From Arthrobacter pigmenti (lineage in GTDB: Bacteria; Actinomycetota; Actinomycetes; Actinomycetales; Micrococcaceae): a stretch of DNA of 64,000 bases. The DNA lies in NCBI RefSeq assembly GCF_011927905.1, contig NZ_JAATJL010000001.1, positions 2,046,001 to 2,110,000 on the forward strand, in the 5' to 3' direction. Below are positions 52,901 through 61,092 of this stretch, in pieces (within the stretch, counting starts at the first letter, position 1; every line of letters begins with the position of its first letter). Below the pieces are notes generated by a model, which saw nothing but the letters and a program-made list of their open reading frames with translations, searched no databases and was not told where the DNA came from. Position numbers and translations under genes: made by a program.

Positions 52901-53804
52901 GTCGTCGTCCGTTCAGGAAGCGGACCCCGGCATCAAGGAAGTCAGCGGCGCAACCGAATGGACGTTCGGGACGATTCCCCGCGATGTCTCGCGAATCGTT
53001 GGCGGACACCGGGTCACCGGCTACCCCGCCCTCGTCGATGAGAACGACAGCGTCGGGCTCAAGGTCTTCCCCAACCCGGCTGAACAAGCCGCCGCGATGC
53101 GCGTCGGCGTGATTCGGCTGCTCGCCCTGCGGGTGCCGAGCCCTGCCCGGTATGTGCTTGAGCACCTGAGCAATGCCGAGAAGCTGACCTTCACCCAGAA
53201 CCCGCATGGAAGCGTCGCCGCCTTGATCGAGGACTGCTCGATCGCCGCGATCGACAAGCTGACACCTGACGCATTGCCGTCATCCCGGGAAGAGTTCGAT
53301 GCCCTGTACGAAAGCGTGCGCGCGGAACTGATCGATACCGTCTTCACCGTCACGGCCACAGTCGAGAAGATTTTGGCAAGCGCCCGGCGGATTGAGAAGC
53401 GACTCAAGGGGTCCACGAGCCTGGCCCTGATCACCGCACTGAACGACATGAAGAGCCAGCTGGAACAGCTCGTTTATCCGGGCTTCGTCGCGTCGACGGG
53501 TTACGCCCAGCTGACTCACCTTCCCCGCTACCTTGCCGGGATTGAGCGGCGGCTGGAGAAGCTGGACACGAACGTCCAGCGTGACGGCGTCAGCACCGCC
53601 GTGATCCAGCGGCTGGAGGATGAGTACGACGACGCCGTGGCCGCCGTCGCGCCGCACGGCCGCACGGCGCCGCCTGGCCTGCGTCGCGTCCGATGGATGC
53701 TGGAAGAGCTGCGGATCAGTCTCTTCGCGCAGGAACTGGGTACGGCCTACTCCGTGTCCGAGAAGCGGATACGCGCAGCGCTCGGGGAAGCGCTCGCGGC
53801 CTGA
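49902..53804 (+). CDS. hrpA: ATP-dependent RNA helicase HrpA
   Basis: A 1300-residue DEAH-box helicase, the full HrpA length. Walker A GETGSGKTT (34-42), IIIDEAHERSLNIDFILGYL, SATIDPERFANHF, VLATNVAETSLTVPGI and QRSGRCGRVSDG give motifs I, II, III, V and VI. The HA2/OB region and the large C-terminal DUF3418 domain (about 700-1300) follow. HrpA rescues stalled or collided ribosomes in E. coli. ATG 49902 (GGAAG upstream) is preferred over the TTG four codons before it. Confidence 0.95.
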   Translation: MSLTITYPAQLPVSERRADIMAAIAANQVTIIAGETGSGKTTQIPKMCLELGLAKTGMIGHTQPRRLAARTVAERIAEELDVKLGEEVGYQVRFTGEVGRRTRIKLMTDGILLAEIQHDKLLKKYSTIIIDEAHERSLNIDFILGYLKRILPKRPDLKLIITSATIDPERFANHFAADEAVEAKQRAPIIEVSGRTYPVEIRYRPLSQPAGSSESDSDDELEEDRDPLDAVCDAVDELALEAPGDILVFFSGEREIRDAADALRARVQTNPRLRGTEILPLFARLSLQEQHRVFNPGGSGRRIVLATNVAETSLTVPGIKFVIDTGTARISRYSHRTKVQRLPIERVSQASANQRSGRCGRVSDGIAIRLYSEEDFESRRPFTDPEILRTNLAAVILQMTAMGVTRGPKDVAAFPFVEPPDSKAINDGVTLLRELGALSADGAISAVGRQLAQLPVDPRLGRMIVEAGRRGCAKEVMVLAAALTIQDPRERPQPDQAAKLQTATEKHRRFLDENSDFTGYLNLWRYLQDQQKELSSTQFRKLCRNEFINYLRVREWQDLFTQLRQLAKPLGITIPPGAVDPVAHHDAIHISLLSGLLSHIGLYDQRKREYAGARGTRFAIFPGSALFKKSPDWVMAAELVETSRLWARVAAKFDPLWAEEVAPDLVKRSYSEPHWSRKMGSVMAYEKVTLYGVPIVPQRRINYGRIDKELARELFIRHALVEGDWRTHHKFFSRNKARIAEIEEMENRMRRRDLMVDDETLFAFYDARVGADVVSERHFDKWWKNARQDNPNLLDISDQELLSRDADLDETAFPKSWQQQGFELPLAYEFSPNVPGASDGVTVQVPVLFLNQLEPGPFQWQIPGLRVELITALIKSLPKQIRKNFIPAPDVARTAVDALHKDFDPAQDELEPSLELALRRLKGHIIPPGSWNRDTLPPHLQMTFQIVDGAGRILDEGKDLQALQESLAPQTRRAIAESLGATPGTVGSKQPSARRKKRAPSSSVQEADPGIKEVSGATEWTFGTIPRDVSRIVGGHRVTGYPALVDENDSVGLKVFPNPAEQAAAMRVGVIRLLALRVPSPARYVLEHLSNAEKLTFTQNPHGSVAALIEDCSIAAIDKLTPDALPSSREEFDALYESVRAELIDTVFTVTATVEKILASARRIEKRLKGSTSLALITALNDMKSQLEQLVYPGFVASTGYAQLTHLPRYLAGIERRLEKLDTNVQRDGVSTAVIQRLEDEYDDAVAAVAPHGRTAPPGLRRVRWMLEELRISLFAQELGTAYSVSEKRIRAALGEALAA

Positions 53805-53810
53805 AACCCC

Positions 53811-53875
53811 GGAACTTTCGTGCAGCTATGGCGGCTGAGACGCGGCTGAGGTCACCAGAGCTGCACGAAAGTTCC
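53811..53875. terminator. 17-bp inverted repeat between hrpA and the HIT gene
   Basis: GGAACTTTCGTGCAGCT (53811-53827) and its exact complement (53859-53875) enclose a 31-nt loop. It starts 6 bp after the hrpA stop and ends 11 bp before the stop of the convergent HIT gene, as expected of a bidirectional terminator, although the long loop and perfect arms also fit a REP- or MITE-like element. Confidence 0.7.
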
Positions 53876-53886
53876 CCTGGAAAGTG

Positions 53887-54312
53887 TCAGTCCGGAACGT
53901 GCTCCGAGTACCCTGCTTTGCGCAGGGCGGACCGGAGGCGTTCGGCATTCCTGTCGAGCTTCGCCGGGTCCGGATTGTGGTCGACGTTGTGCACGTCGAA
54001 ATCGGCAGGGGTCTGGGTGGGCCAGATATGGACATGGACGTGGGGAATCTCGTACCCCTCCATGAGCACCCCGATCCGCTTGGCGTTGAATTCAGATTCC
54101 TGGACCTTCGCAATTTTCTGGGCCACGTTCATCAGTTTGCCGAGCAGCTCGGGCTCGGCGTCGACCCAGTGCGCAACTTCCTGCCGCGGTACAACCATGA
54201 GGTGCCCGTCGGTGATGGGCTCGATGGTCAGGAAGGCGACCACGTCCTCGTCCTTCCAGACGAAGCGGCCCGGAATCTCGCCGTCGATAATCTTCGTGAA
54301 CAGGGTGCTCAT
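53887..54312 (-). CDS. HIT family nucleotide-binding protein
   Basis: A 141-residue histidine-triad hydrolase. The triad is HVHVHIW (H91, H93, H95), with H93 the expected nucleophile; TDGHLMVVPRQEVAH and the N-terminal LFTKIIDGEIPGRFVWKDE are canonical. It should hydrolyse AMP-linked small molecules (HinT-like). It overlaps the alcohol dehydrogenase gene upstream by 4 bp. Confidence 0.93.
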   Translation of the reverse strand: MSTLFTKIIDGEIPGRFVWKDEDVVAFLTIEPITDGHLMVVPRQEVAHWVDAEPELLGKLMNVAQKIAKVQESEFNAKRIGVLMEGYEIPHVHVHIWPTQTPADFDVHNVDHNPDPAKLDRNAERLRSALRKAGYSEHVPD

Positions 54313-55370
54313 GCGTCCTCCTTCAGGGAGCTTACGTCCAGGACGAAACGGTACTTGACGTCGCCGGCCACCATCCGGTCATAGGCGACGTTGAGCTGGT
54401 CGCCCGTCACGATTTCGATGTCGGATACCACGCCGTGTTCGTCGCAGAAGTCCAGCATTTCCTGTGTTTCCTCAATTCCGCCGATGAGCGAACCGGTGTA
54501 GGCCAGGCGCTTGCGGATGAGCAGTCCCGGATTGACGGCGGGCATGGGGTCCGCAGGCAATCCCAACTGAAACAGCGCGCCGTCGAGCCGAAGCGTCCGG
54601 AAGAGCGGATTCAGGTCATGGGGCGCTGCCACCGTGTCGATGATGACATCGAGTGTGCCGGCAGCGGCGGCCATGGCGTCCGGGTCCTTCGAGATCACCA
54701 CGTTGTCCGCGCCCAGTTCGCGCGCGGCGTCAACCTTGCCCGGAGACGTGGTGAACACCGTCACCTCGGCGCCCATGGCCTTGGCGATCTTCACCGCCAT
54801 GTGGCCCAGGCCGCCGAGCCCGACGACACCTACGGCGTCACCCTTCTCCACTTCGAAATGGTTCAACGGAGAGAACGTGGTGATGCCGGCGCAGAGCAGC
54901 GGCGCGGCTGCAGCAGGATCCATGCCCTCCGGAATGGACAGGACGTACCCCTCGTTCACCACGATCGAGGTGGCGTAGCCGCCCTGGGTGGTCTCGCCGT
55001 CGTGCCTGCGGTCCGGCGTACCGTAGGTACCCGTCATCCCGACCAGGCAGTACTGCTCAAGCCCTTCGGCGCAGCTCTCGCAGTCGCGGCAGGAGTCGAC
55101 CATGCAGCCGACCCCAACCCTGTCCCCGAGCGCGAAGCCCGTGACGGAGTCCCCTACCCGGGTGACCCGGCCAACGATCTCGTGACCGGGCACCAGGGGG
55201 TACCGCGTGGATCCCCACTCGCTGCGCGCAGCGTGGACGTCCGAGTGGCACAGGCCGCAGAAATCGATGGCGATCTCGACGTCGTCGTGCTCCGGCGAGC
55301 GGCGCTCGATAGTGGTGAGCCCCAATCCGCTCGAAGGCGACGTGGCGGCGTAGGCGTGCACAGTAGTCAT
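54309..55370 (-). CDS. Zinc-dependent alcohol dehydrogenase, cinnamyl/YahK type
   Basis: A 353-residue medium-chain dehydrogenase. The catalytic zinc ligands C41 (CGLCHSD) and H63-E64 (PGHE) and four structural-zinc cysteines at 94, 97, 100 and 108 are present; the cofactor loop is GVVGLGGLGHMAVK. The VDSCRDCESC pattern and the TSPGKVDAARELGADNVV segment fit the NADP-dependent aldehyde reductases of the YahK/AdhA group. The substrate is probably a broad range of aldehydes. Confidence 0.9.
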   Translation of the reverse strand: MTTVHAYAATSPSSGLGLTTIERRSPEHDDVEIAIDFCGLCHSDVHAARSEWGSTRYPLVPGHEIVGRVTRVGDSVTGFALGDRVGVGCMVDSCRDCESCAEGLEQYCLVGMTGTYGTPDRRHDGETTQGGYATSIVVNEGYVLSIPEGMDPAAAAPLLCAGITTFSPLNHFEVEKGDAVGVVGLGGLGHMAVKIAKAMGAEVTVFTTSPGKVDAARELGADNVVISKDPDAMAAAAGTLDVIIDTVAAPHDLNPLFRTLRLDGALFQLGLPADPMPAVNPGLLIRKRLAYTGSLIGGIEETQEMLDFCDEHGVVSDIEIVTGDQLNVAYDRMVAGDVKYRFVLDVSSLKEDA

Positions 55371-55453
55371 CTGCCGGTCCTCTCCTGACTGGAGTTCAGA
55401 TCTGTTCCGGCATTTACTCTCTCACAACACTCATCGATGCGCTCCGGAGGACC

Positions 55454-56284
55454 TCAGGGACCGGTGGCGACAGGTAGATCTGCACGGCCGGACCACTGGG
55501 ACCAGGACCCGGGATATAGCGCAGCAGAGAATCCCGCGATATCGAGTGCCGCAATCTCATGCGCGGCCGTGATACCGGAACCGCAGTACACCGCAACTTC
55601 GGCCGTGTCCGTCACGCCGAGCGCCGCGAACCTGCGGCGCAATTCCGCGGACGGCAGGAACGTTTTCTGCGGTGTCAGGTTGTCCATGGTCGGAGCGCTG
55701 AGGGCACCGGGGATGTGGCCCGCCTTTGGGTCGATGGGTTCGGCCTCGCCGCGGAACCGTTCTGACGCGCGCGCGTCCAGCAGGACCCCGTGCCGCGGGA
55801 ACCCGGCAACATCGTCCAGCTCCAGGACAGGCATTTTGCCGTGATGCAGCGTCACGTCGCCAAGGCAGTGCTGTTCAACGCCCCGCTCGGTTTCATGCCC
55901 TGCAGCCTTCCAGGCCGCGAGTCCGCCGTCGAGCAGGTGCACCGTGGTCATGCCTGCGTCGCGCAGCAGCCACCAAAGCCGTGCGGCAGCAAGACTGCCG
56001 TTGTCGTCGTAGGCAACCACGACGTCGCCGTCGTTGATGCCCCACTGACGTGCCGCTTCCTCGAGCATTACCGGGTCCGGAAGCGGGTGCCTGCCTCCCG
56101 CCGCGGTTGGGGTCGAGCAAAGCTGGGATTCCATGTCTACGTAGACGGCCCCGGGAATGTGAGCTGATCGATAATGTTCGTGACCGTGGGGGTCGCCCAA
56201 CGCCCAGCGAACATCCAGCAGGACGGTCTGTTGGCCGGAGGTCATCCGGTTTCGCAGCGCCTGCACGTCCATCAGAGTCTCCAT
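55454..56284 (-). CDS. Sulfurtransferase (two-domain rhodanese)
   Basis: A 276-residue protein from ATG 56284 (AGGAG at 7 nt). The N-terminal rhodanese domain is inactive (Asp93 where the Cys would be, AYDDNG); the C-terminal one has the persulfide Cys at 234 in VYCGSGITAAH. The loop CGSGITA fits 3-mercaptopyruvate sulfurtransferases. It may serve cyanide detoxification or sulfur transfer. It is divergent from the PhoD-like gene. Confidence 0.9.
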   Translation of the reverse strand: METLMDVQALRNRMTSGQQTVLLDVRWALGDPHGHEHYRSAHIPGAVYVDMESQLCSTPTAAGGRHPLPDPVMLEEAARQWGINDGDVVVAYDDNGSLAAARLWWLLRDAGMTTVHLLDGGLAAWKAAGHETERGVEQHCLGDVTLHHGKMPVLELDDVAGFPRHGVLLDARASERFRGEAEPIDPKAGHIPGALSAPTMDNLTPQKTFLPSAELRRRFAALGVTDTAEVAVYCGSGITAAHEIAALDIAGFSAALYPGSWSQWSGRADLPVATGP

Positions 56285-56432
56285 GAAGATCTCCTTATGA
56301 ATGTGTGACCGGTGACACACCGGCCAGGGTGTGAATCAAGTTCACCACAGCGGAACCGGACACTCCAATCCGCCCTGCAGCACGGACCGGATTGCGGTAG
56401 CTCTCAGTCGCCGTACGCGGTACAAAGGGGTA

Positions 56433-58115
56433 ATGACAGCTTCACTGGTGCTCGGCCCGCTGCTCCGCTATGTCGACGAGGATTCGGCCAGCGTCTGGGT
56501 GGAAACCAGCGCCGCCTGCCGGGTGGTTCTCCGCGCGCGGGACCGCCACTGGGAAGCCCGGACCTTCGCCGTCCACGGCCACCACTACGCACTCATTGAA
56601 GCGTCCGGTCTCGAACCGGGGTCAACCACTCCCTACAGCGTGGAGGTCGACGGCGAGCGCAGCTGGCCGGAAGCGGGTTCCGCCTTCCCGGACCCGGTGA
56701 TCCGTACGCTCAGGCCTGAGCGCGCCTTGCGCATGGCTTTTGGTTCCTGCCGCACGAGCGTTCCCCACGATGCGGACGGCAATGGCCGCCACGGCATCGA
56801 TTCGATGCGCGCCTATGCTCTGCACAGGGCCAACAACGACGACGACGACGCGTGGCCGGATCTCGTCGCTTTCCTGGGCGACCAGGTGTATGCCGATGCC
56901 ACAAGCAGCGAGATGCAGGAGTTCATTCGTGCGCGGCGTTCCCTCGACGAACCGCCTGGGGAAGAACTGAAGGACTACGAGGAGTACGCGCACCTGTACA
57001 AGCTCGCCTGGTCCGATGAGGCCAACCGCTGGCTGCTCTCCACCCTGCCGAGCGCGATGATCTTCGACGACCACGACATCCGGGACGACTGGAACGCTTC
57101 GACGGACTGGCGCGACGAGATGCACTCGACCTCCTGGTGGCACGGCCGGATCGTGTCCGGCCTGGCGTCCTATTGGGTCTACCAGCACCTCGGCAACCTC
57201 TCGCCCGCCGCGCGAGCCGAGGATGAACTCTGGCAGCAGGTCTGCGCGCACGGCGGGCCGGATGAGCTCGATCTGACCGACGCAATCGACGCCTTCGCCG
57301 AACGGGCTGATAGGGAACCGGACAGCTACCGCTGGAGCTACTGCCGCGACATCGGCGATGTGCGGCTGATCACCGTCGACTCCCGGGCCGCTCGCGTCCT
57401 TGAATCCGGCAAACGCTCCCTGCTCGATGACAAGGAACTCGCGTGGCTGGATGAACACATGCGGGGCGGTTTCCGGCACCTGGTGATCGCGACGTCGCTG
57501 CCGTTCCTCCTCCCGCGCGGCCTGCATCACATCGAATCCTGGAATGAGGCGCTGGCCGAGGGCGCCTGGGGCAAGCGGGGTGCGCAGATCGGGGAACGTA
57601 TCCGCCGTGCCGTGGACCTTGAGCACTGGGGTGCCTTCCAACGCAGCTTCCGCGCCGTAGCCGACTTCGCCGTCGAGGTCGCGGACGGTAAGCGCGGCGC
57701 ACCCCCGCAGACCGTGATGTTCCTCTCCGGCGACGTCCACTTCTCCTACATCGCCGAGGTGGAACGGGATTCGGGAAGCCGGATCATTCAGGCGGTGTGC
57801 TCACCGATCCGTAACCCGCTCCCGCGCATCATGCGCTTTATGACTGCCATCATGTCCTACGGTGTGGCCAGCCCCGTCGGCTCCCTCGTTGCCCGCTCCG
57901 TGCGAGTTCCGAAGCCGCCGTTCCGCTGGAAGGGCGTCAGGGGCCCATGGTTCGACAACAATCTTGCCGGCCTGGAAGACACGGACGACGGCATGCGGCT
58001 CTGGTGGACCACCGGCGTCGTTGACGGCGCCGATGTGGAACGGCCGGGCTTGAAGCAGGTTGCGACCTACACCGTTCAGCCGCGCGTGCGCACCGAACCC
58101 ATTAAAGCCGACTAA
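56433..58115 (+). CDS. PhoD-like alkaline phosphatase family protein
   Basis: A 560-residue metallophosphatase of the PhoD type. From ATG 56433 (AAAGGGG upstream) a beta-sandwich domain (about 1-95) precedes the catalytic part with FGSCR, FLGDQVYAD, IFDDHDIRDDWN and LSGDVHFSYIAE, the metal-binding motifs. There is no signal peptide, unlike classical secreted PhoD, so it probably acts inside the cell on a phosphodiester or related substrate that cannot be named. Confidence 0.87.
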   Translation: MTASLVLGPLLRYVDEDSASVWVETSAACRVVLRARDRHWEARTFAVHGHHYALIEASGLEPGSTTPYSVEVDGERSWPEAGSAFPDPVIRTLRPERALRMAFGSCRTSVPHDADGNGRHGIDSMRAYALHRANNDDDDAWPDLVAFLGDQVYADATSSEMQEFIRARRSLDEPPGEELKDYEEYAHLYKLAWSDEANRWLLSTLPSAMIFDDHDIRDDWNASTDWRDEMHSTSWWHGRIVSGLASYWVYQHLGNLSPAARAEDELWQQVCAHGGPDELDLTDAIDAFAERADREPDSYRWSYCRDIGDVRLITVDSRAARVLESGKRSLLDDKELAWLDEHMRGGFRHLVIATSLPFLLPRGLHHIESWNEALAEGAWGKRGAQIGERIRRAVDLEHWGAFQRSFRAVADFAVEVADGKRGAPPQTVMFLSGDVHFSYIAEVERDSGSRIIQAVCSPIRNPLPRIMRFMTAIMSYGVASPVGSLVARSVRVPKPPFRWKGVRGPWFDNNLAGLEDTDDGMRLWWTTGVVDGADVERPGLKQVATYTVQPRVRTEPIKAD

Positions 58116-58139
58116 CTATCAGCGTCCACCGGCTCCGGA

Positions 58140-58802
58140 CTAGCCGAGCGTCACGCTCTCACCGGGGTCGAGGTGGACGAATTCGGTTCCGTAGTGCTTC
58201 CCCAACCGTGAGACGTGGCCTTCGACCATGGCCAGCCCGGTCTCGTTGAGCAGCGCATCGTGGATCTGGTGTGCCCGCGGCGCGCGCACTGACGTCACAA
58301 AGTCGATTACCTCTGCCGTCTTGGACCACGGCGCGTGAACAGGCACCAGCAGGGTGCCGACGGTAACGCCGTGGGGCACGATGAACGAATCTCCGGGATG
58401 ATACAGCTCGCCGTTGATGAGGTATCCGATGTTTTTCACGATCGGAAGGTGCGGATGGATGAGGGCGTGCTGACCGCCGAAAGTCTGCACTTCGAACCCG
58501 GCGATGGTGTAGTTCTTCTCGGGCTCGACGGTGTGGACGCGGGCGGCGTCGTCGTTATCCAGAATGTCGCTCAGCCTGGTCGCGACTCCCGCCGGAGCAT
58601 GGACTTCGAGCTGCGGCTCTGCCCGGACGGCAGCGGAAATCCGTTCCTCGTCGAAGTGGTCGGCGTGTTCGTGGGTGATCAGGATGGCGGCAACGTCTGC
58701 AACGGCCTCCTCGACCTCCGAGAAACTGCCCGGATCGATGACGAGCGCCGAGCCGTCCTGCTCGAGCCGAACACATGCGTGGGTGAACTTGGTCAGCAGC
58801 AT
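58140..58802 (-). CDS. MBL-fold metallo-hydrolase (UlaG-like)
   Basis: A 220-residue metallo-beta-lactamase-fold enzyme. The metal motif is HEHADH (H44, H46, D48, H49); FGGQHALIHP and IPHGVTVGTLLVPVHAPW supply later ligands. The start MLLTKFTHACVRLEQDGSALVIDPG is typical of the small UlaG/YtkL-like hydrolases. Function unknown. It is convergent with the PhoD-like gene and divergent from zur (97-bp gap). Confidence 0.85.
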   Translation of the reverse strand: MLLTKFTHACVRLEQDGSALVIDPGSFSEVEEAVADVAAILITHEHADHFDEERISAAVRAEPQLEVHAPAGVATRLSDILDNDDAARVHTVEPEKNYTIAGFEVQTFGGQHALIHPHLPIVKNIGYLINGELYHPGDSFIVPHGVTVGTLLVPVHAPWSKTAEVIDFVTSVRAPRAHQIHDALLNETGLAMVEGHVSRLGKHYGTEFVHLDPGESVTLG

Positions 58803-58899
58803 GGGGCCAGACTATCGCCGTCCGGGCGGGAAGTCTCGGGGGTACGCCGGTGCTACCCTTGACGCGGTTGGGTCGAGTACAGGAGGTGACCAGCCAAGC

Positions 58900-59337
58900 A
58901 TGCCAGCGGAAGCAGGACAACCGGTCCGTAAGGGGTCGGAGCAGCGCGTAACGAAGCAACGCCTCGCGGTCAGCGCCACACTCGACGAATTGGACGACTT
59001 CGTAAGCACCCAGGAGCTCTACCGGAAGCTGCACGAGCGCGGTGAATCTGTCTCCCTCGCTACCGCCTACCGCATCCTCCAGTCAATGGCCGACGACGGC
59101 CTCGTGGACGTGCTCCGCAACGGGGAGGGTGAAGCGGTGTACCGGCGCTGCGCCGTGGAGCACCATCACCACCACCTGCTGTGCCGGAACTGCGGGCGGG
59201 CCGTTGAAATCGAGGCTCCCGCCGTTGAGCAGTGGGCTGCCCGCGTTGCGCGCGAACACGGCTACACAGAGGTGGCGCATACAGTCGAGATCTACGGGCT
59301 CTGCCCTGAATGCACGTCCAAAGAAGCCGCAGAATAG
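58900..59337 (+). CDS. zur: Zinc uptake regulator, Fur family (Zur)
   Basis: A 145-residue Fur-family repressor. The winged helix (about 15-85) contains the recognition helix SLATAYRILQSMADDGLV; then HHHHHLLCRNCG (H88-92, C95, C98) and CPEC (C135, C138) give the regulatory and structural zinc sites. The tail-to-tail zinc ABC operon makes Zur more likely than Fur. ATG 58900 follows AGGAGGTGACC at a rather long 11-nt spacing. Confidence 0.9.
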   Translation: MPAEAGQPVRKGSEQRVTKQRLAVSATLDELDDFVSTQELYRKLHERGESVSLATAYRILQSMADDGLVDVLRNGEGEAVYRRCAVEHHHHHLLCRNCGRAVEIEAPAVEQWAARVAREHGYTEVAHTVEIYGLCPECTSKEAAE

Positions 59338-59348
59338 ACCGCCCCGTA

Positions 59349-60227
59349 CTACGCGTGCTGCGGTGCGCGTGGGGTGACCGATGAGCTCCTGGACCGCCGC
59401 CACGCAATGAGCCTGCAGACCAGGTAGATCAGGAACGAGATGGTGGTCACGTAGGGGCTGATCGGGATTCGTCCGCCCAGAGCGAGCAGGATTCCGCCCA
59501 CCACCGAAGTACACGCGAAGACGACGCTGAGCAGCACCACGAGGCGTGGCGAGGAGGTCACCTTCAGCGCCGCTGCAGCCGGGGTGATGAGCAGGGCGAG
59601 GACCAGGAGCGCACCCACCACCTGGATGGACAGCGCAACGGCAACGCCGAGCAGAAACATGAACACCAGCGACAGGCCGCGAACCGGTACGCCGCGGGCT
59701 TCGGCGAGTTCGGCGTCCACGCTCGCGAATGTCAGCGGTCGCCAGATGGCCGCAAGCGCAACCATAACGACGACGGCGCAGCCGGCCAGCAGGGTCAGCT
59801 GGACCTGGTCGACGGAAACAATCTGCCCGGTCAGTAGTCCGAACTTGTTTGCCGCGCGCCCCTGGTACAGGGCGAGGAACAGGATGCCGAGTCCCAGCCC
59901 AAAGGGCATGATGACGCCGATGATCGAGTTACGGTCCCGGGCACGGATACCCATCAGCCCGAGCAGCAGCGCTGCGATCACGGAGCCCACCAGCGAACCG
60001 AAAACCACGTTGGCGCCGATCAGCAGGGCGAACGCGGCTCCGGCGAAGGAAAGCTCTGCGATTCCGTGCACCGCGAACGCCAGGTCGCGCATCATGACGA
60101 AAGTGCCGATGAGTCCGCCGAGCAGGCCAAGTACGGCCCCGGCCCAGATTGAATTCTGGACCAGCGGCAACAGTTCGCCGTAGTTGTCGAACGTGAAGAT
60201 CGCGCGGAATATCTCTTCGAAGCTCAC
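59349..60227 (-). CDS. znuB: Zinc/manganese ABC transporter permease
   Basis: A 292-residue membrane protein with about eight helices and the ABC-3 permease pattern (LVQNSIWAGAVLGLLGGLIGTFVMMRDLAFAVHGIAELSFAGAAFA; SIQVVGALLVLALLITPAAAA). It is the membrane channel of the zinc importer. It lies 2 bp after znuC and ends 11 bp from the zur stop. Confidence 0.92.
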   Translation of the reverse strand: MSFEEIFRAIFTFDNYGELLPLVQNSIWAGAVLGLLGGLIGTFVMMRDLAFAVHGIAELSFAGAAFALLIGANVVFGSLVGSVIAALLLGLMGIRARDRNSIIGVIMPFGLGLGILFLALYQGRAANKFGLLTGQIVSVDQVQLTLLAGCAVVVMVALAAIWRPLTFASVDAELAEARGVPVRGLSLVFMFLLGVAVALSIQVVGALLVLALLITPAAAALKVTSSPRLVVLLSVVFACTSVVGGILLALGGRIPISPYVTTISFLIYLVCRLIAWRRSRSSSVTPRAPQHA

Positions 60228-60229
60228 TG

Positions 60230-61087
60230 CTACCCCACCTCGATGTGGTGGTGGGTGGTGGCGTCCGGAAGCCCCACCACCACAATGCGCCCGTTGTTGC
60301 GGATTACGTCCACCCTGCTGTCGTAGAGGTCCGAAAGAACCTCACTGGTCATGACGTCCTCCGGCCTGCCAACGCGGAAGCGCCCCCCGGCGAGGTAGAG
60401 CACCCGGTCAACGTAGTCGATGATCGGGTTGATCTCGTGGGTGACAAAAACCACCGCCGTGTTGTGCTCGCGGCACTGCGCGTTGATGAGCCTGCTGACT
60501 GCCTGCTGGTGATGCAGGTCGAGGGACAGCAGCGGCTCATCGCACAGGAGGACTTTCGGGTCCGCCGCCAGTGCCTGTGCGGCCCTGAGCCGCTGCTGCT
60601 CACCGCCGGAAAGCCTTCCGACCGGCGCGTCAGCGTACGTCGACGCTCCTACTTTCTCAAGAAGCGCATCGACCGTGCGGCGGTACCGGGCACCTCCACG
60701 ACGGAGCCCCCATCGGTGCCCGTCCACCCCGAGCCCCACGAGATCGCGCGCCCGAAGCGGAGTCTCCGGCGCGAAGGATTTCTGTTGCGGGATGTACCCG
60801 AAGTCGCGGCTCCCACGATGCAGGGGCTGCCCCTGGATGGTCGCTGTACCTGAATCAAGGTCCTGGAGGCCCAGCAGTACCTTGAGCAGGCTGGTCTTGC
60901 CGGAGCCGTTCGGTCCCAGGACAGCAAGGAACTCGCCGGGATGAAGATCAAGGTCCAGGTCATGCCACAGCGTCCGGGGGCCGAACGCAAGTGAAGCCGA
61001 CCGTAGGCTGACCACCGGATGGGCGGCAGCGCCGTCGTCGTCGGCCACCTGGCCTCCTAGGTGCAGGGAATGAGTGTCTGCAGCCAA
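60230..61087 (-). CDS. znuC: Zinc ABC transporter ATP-binding protein
   Basis: A 285-residue ATPase. Walker A GPNGSGKT, Q-loop YIPQQKSFAPETPLRARD, signature LSGGEQQRLRAAQAL, Walker B VLLCDEPLLSLD, H-loop FVTHEINP. The order znuA-znuC-znuB and the Zur gene beyond support zinc as the substrate. The family includes manganese importers, so zinc is inferred from context. Confidence 0.93.
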   Translation of the reverse strand: MAADTHSLHLGGQVADDDGAAAHPVVSLRSASLAFGPRTLWHDLDLDLHPGEFLAVLGPNGSGKTSLLKVLLGLQDLDSGTATIQGQPLHRGSRDFGYIPQQKSFAPETPLRARDLVGLGVDGHRWGLRRGGARYRRTVDALLEKVGASTYADAPVGRLSGGEQQRLRAAQALAADPKVLLCDEPLLSLDLHHQQAVSRLINAQCREHNTAVVFVTHEINPIIDYVDRVLYLAGGRFRVGRPEDVMTSEVLSDLYDSRVDVIRNNGRIVVVGLPDATTHHHIEVG

Positions 61088-61092
61088 TTCTG

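Noticed and set aside
56622..57740. 372-codon minus-strand frame opposite the PhoD-like gene
   Set aside because: Mirror frame; the plus-strand protein has all metal-binding motifs.
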